DNA of 64,000 nt from Luzula sylvatica. Its lineage: Eukaryota > Streptophyta > Magnoliopsida > Poales > Juncaceae. The stretch is from contig OX326960.1 in assembly GCA_946800325.1 (NCBI GenBank), positions 36,051,629-36,115,628 of the forward strand. The letters run 5' to 3'. Below are positions 62,244 through 64,000 of the stretch, in pieces. Position 1 is the first letter of the stretch. Every line of letters begins with the position of its first letter. The notes below the pieces were generated by a model. That model was not told the origin of the DNA and made no database searches. It saw only the letters and a program-made list of their open reading frames with translations. Both the position numbers and the translations under genes were made by a program.

Positions 62244-63984
62244 CTTTTCACCAAATTTCACCAACACTAAGAAAGTTTGTTTTTCGATTCAAAACAAGAT
62301 TTTAACGCTTTGAGGAGTTCAAATAACTTGTTTTTAGATCATTTTTATCGTATCTTTTACTACATAACTTTTCACCAAATTTCACAAACACTAAGAAAGA
62401 TTGTTTTCGATTCAAAACAAGATTTTAACGCTTTGAGGAGTTCAAATAACGTGTTTTTAGATCATTTGTATCGTATCTTTTACTACATAACTTTTCACCA
62501 AATTTCACAAACACTAAGGAAGTTTGTTTTTCGATTCAAAACAAGACTTTAACGCTTTGAGGAGTTCAAATAACATGTTTTTAGATCATTTCTATCGTAT
62601 CTTTTACTACATAACTTTTCACCAAATTTCACAAACACTAAGAAAGTTTGTTTTTCGATTCAAAACAAGATTTTAACGCTTTGAGGTGTTCAAATAACGT
62701 GTTTTTAGATCATTTGTATCGTATCTTTTACTACATAACTTTTCACCAAATTCCACAAACACTAAGAAAGGTTGTTTTTCGATTTCAAAACAAGATTTTC
62801 ACGCTTTGAGGAGTTCAAATAACGTGTTTTCAGATCATTTGTATCGTATCTCTTAGTACATAACTTTTCACCAAATTTCACAAACACTAAGGAAGTTTGT
62901 TTTTCGATTCAAAACAAGATTTTAACGCTTTGAGGAGTTCAAATAACGTGTTTTTAGATCATTTGTATCGTATCTTTTACTACATAACTTTTCACGAAAT
63001 TTCACAAACACTAAGAAAGTTGGTTTTTCGATTCAAAACAAGATTTTAACGCTTTGAGGAGTTCAAATAACGTGTTTTTAGATCATTTGTATCGTATCTT
63101 TTACTACATAAATTTTCACCAAATTTCACAAACACTAAGGAAGTTTGTTTTTCGATTCAAAACAAGATTTTAATGCTTTGAGGAGTTCAAATAACGTGTC
63201 TTTAGATCATTTGTATCGTATCTTTTAGTACATAACTTTTCACCAAATTTCACAAACACTAAGAAAGTTTGTTTTTCGATTTCAAAACAAGATTTTTAAG
63301 GCTTTGAGGAGTTCAAATAACGTGTTTTTAGATCATTTGTATCGTATCTTTTACTACATAACTTTTCACCAAATTTCACCAACACTAAGAAAGTTTGTTT
63401 TTCGATTTCAAAACAAGATTTTAACGCTTTGAGGAGTTCAAATAACGTGTTTTTAGATCATTTGTATCGTATCTTTTACAACATAACTTTTCACCAAATT
63501 TCACAAACACTAAGAAAATTTGTTTTTCGATTTCAAAACAAGATTTTAACGATTTGAGGAGTTCAACTAACGTGTTTTTAGATCATTTGTATCGTATCTT
63601 TTACTACATAACTTTTCGCCAAATTTCACAAACACTAAGAAAGTTTGTTTTTCGATTCAAAACAAGATTTTAACGCTTTGAGGAGTTCAAATAACGTGTT
63701 TTTAGATCATTTGTATCGTATCTTTTACTACATAACTTTTCACCAAATTTCACCAACACTAAGAAAGTTTGTTTTTCGATTTCAAAACAAGATTTTAACG
63801 CTTTGAGGAGTTCAAATAACGTGTTTTTAGATCATTTGTATCGTATCTTTTACTACATAACTTTTCACCAAATTTCACCAACACTAAGAAAGTTTGTTTT
63901 TCGATTCAAAACAAGATTTTAACGCTTTGAGGAGTTCAAATAACGTGTTTTTTGATCATTTGTATCGTATCTTTTACTACATAA
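62244..63984. repeat. B unit, 14 monomers (M1-M7 joined to M12-M18)
   Basis: M1-M7, then M12-M18. The join lies inside M7: gttgg is present near 63,020 but ttttgag is replaced by gttttta, and the next monomer is M12 (ataaatttt, aatgc). The second part repeats 58,000-58,890, including gatttttaagg and caactaacg, at an offset of about 5,094 bp. Private ttccacaaac and ttttcacgc in M4-M5. Confidence 0.84.
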
Positions 63985-64000
63985 CTTTTCACCAAATTTC
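63985..64000. repeat. Partial monomer at window end
   Basis: First 16 bases of a further monomer, showing that the array continues past the right edge. Confidence 0.95.

Larger units (their letters stand above)
1..64000. repeat. Tandem satellite array, 124-bp monomer, about 515 copies
   Basis: The whole window is head-to-tail copies of one 124-bp monomer, all in the same orientation, with no interruption. Monomer starts were followed by the phrase cttttcacc (variants cttttcgcc, cttttcacg, cttttcaca, cttttcaac) from base 1 to base 63,985. Composition of the consensus is 48 T, 41 A, 20 C and 15 G (28% G+C). Copies differ mostly by single substitutions, plus three recurrent one-base indels that give 123-, 124- and 125-bp lengths. 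No coding gene, RNA gene, mobile element or unique sequence is visible on either strand. Arrays of this size with multi-level higher-order structure are known from centromeres and pericentromeres; that location is inferred here. Both ends lie inside the repeat, so the true array is longer. Confidence 0.98.
19641..64000. repeat. Region B: 18-monomer HOR family (2,236 bp)
   Basis: Ordered types: M1 (accaac, aacttg, tttttatcg), M2 (123 bp, gattgttttcg), M3 (ggaag, aacatg, tttctatcg), M4 (gaggtgttc), M5 (gaaagg, gatttc, gttttcag), M6 (ggaag), M7 (cgaaa, gttgg, ttttgag), M8 (acgtttt), M9 (ggaag), M10 (plain), M11 (ataaatttt, accaac, tttatcg), M12 (ataaatttt, ggaag), M13 (gatttc), M14 (accaac, gatttc, acaacata), M15 (gatttc, acgattt), M16 (cgcc), M17 (accaac, gatttc), M18 (accaac, gttttttgatc). 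Full copies start at 19,764, 39,891, 47,714 and 53,549. An alternative ending replaces M13-M17: M13' (aatttaac), N14 (gaatg), N15 (accaac, catatc), N16 (ttccg), N17, N18 (ggaag), N19 (acaaaattcac, tagttc, tatgttt). M7-M9 equal A6-A8 and N15-N19 equal A10-A14. Confidence 0.88.

Noticed and set aside
19797..62552. Fifteen near-identical 91-codon open frames in region B
   Set aside because: All are the M1-M2-M3 monomer run read from a TTG. They recur with the HOR period and have no start context, domain or codon signature, so I do not call them genes.
1..64000. CRISPR array, suggested by regular repeat spacing
   Set aside because: There are no unique spacers: the whole 124-bp period is repeat, and nothing resembles cas genes.
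1..64000. Telomeric repeats or a subtelomere edge
   Set aside because: No TTAGGG, TTTAGGG or TTAGG runs on either strand; T-rich stretches are part of the monomer.
1..64000. Transposon origin (terminal repeats or target-site duplications)
   Set aside because: No element ends, no integrase or transposase frame and no non-satellite insertion was found.
1..64000. Assignment to a plant or insect satellite family from the phrase cataacttttc
   Set aside because: A similar phrase occurs in some legume centromeric repeats as I recall them, but a match of about ten AT-rich bases is too short to support relationship or taxonomy.

Overview
The window is one uninterrupted array of a tandem satellite repeat, in a single orientation from base 1 to base 64,000. 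The basic monomer is 124 bp (123 and 125 bp variants occur). Counting from the phase in which a monomer begins 'cttttcacc', I read 515 complete monomers plus 16 bases of another (63,984/515 = 124.2 bp mean). The monomer is about 28% G+C. I see no gene, RNA gene, transposon, simple-sequence block, inverted segment or unique DNA anywhere, and both ends lie inside the array. This points to a eukaryotic chromosome, most likely centromeric, pericentromeric or another heterochromatic block. I do not recognise the monomer as a named family and cannot place the organism. Retained CpG (4 per consensus monomer, about 1.65 times expectation) argues mildly against a heavily CpG-methylated vertebrate satellite. 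| Layout: single-base variants recur in fixed order and define higher-order repeats (HORs). Region A (1-about 19,640) is built on a 14-monomer HOR of 1,738-1,741 bp (type copies 4,350-6,090 and 6,091-7,828), with many shortened or rearranged copies of 3, 5, 6, 7, 10, 13 and 16 monomers. Region B (about 19,640-64,000) is built on an 18-monomer HOR of 2,236 bp (type copy 39,891-42,126). Its derivatives of 9, 17, 20, 25, 26, 27, 29 and 45 monomers can be explained as module duplications, deletions or swaps. Monomers of the B unit are called M1-M18; an alternative ending used by many B units is called N14-N19 and matches the end of the A unit (A10-A14), so the two families share descent. | Above the HORs is a third level. 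39,891-47,713 is a 63-monomer (7,823 bp) super-repeat. It recurs at 47,714-53,548 with 16 monomers missing (5,835 bp) and at 53,549-62,243 with 7 extra monomers. Other long displaced duplications are offset by 5,343 bp (region A), 5,342 bp, 2,483 bp and 10,188 bp (region B). | How it works: nothing here encodes protein. The 91-codon open frames that recur in region B start at TTG, repeat the same peptide and exist only because one monomer type (M2) lost a base. The array is best read as a record of repeated unequal exchange or segmental amplification. If it has a function it would be structural (chromatin, centromere), which sequence alone cannot show.
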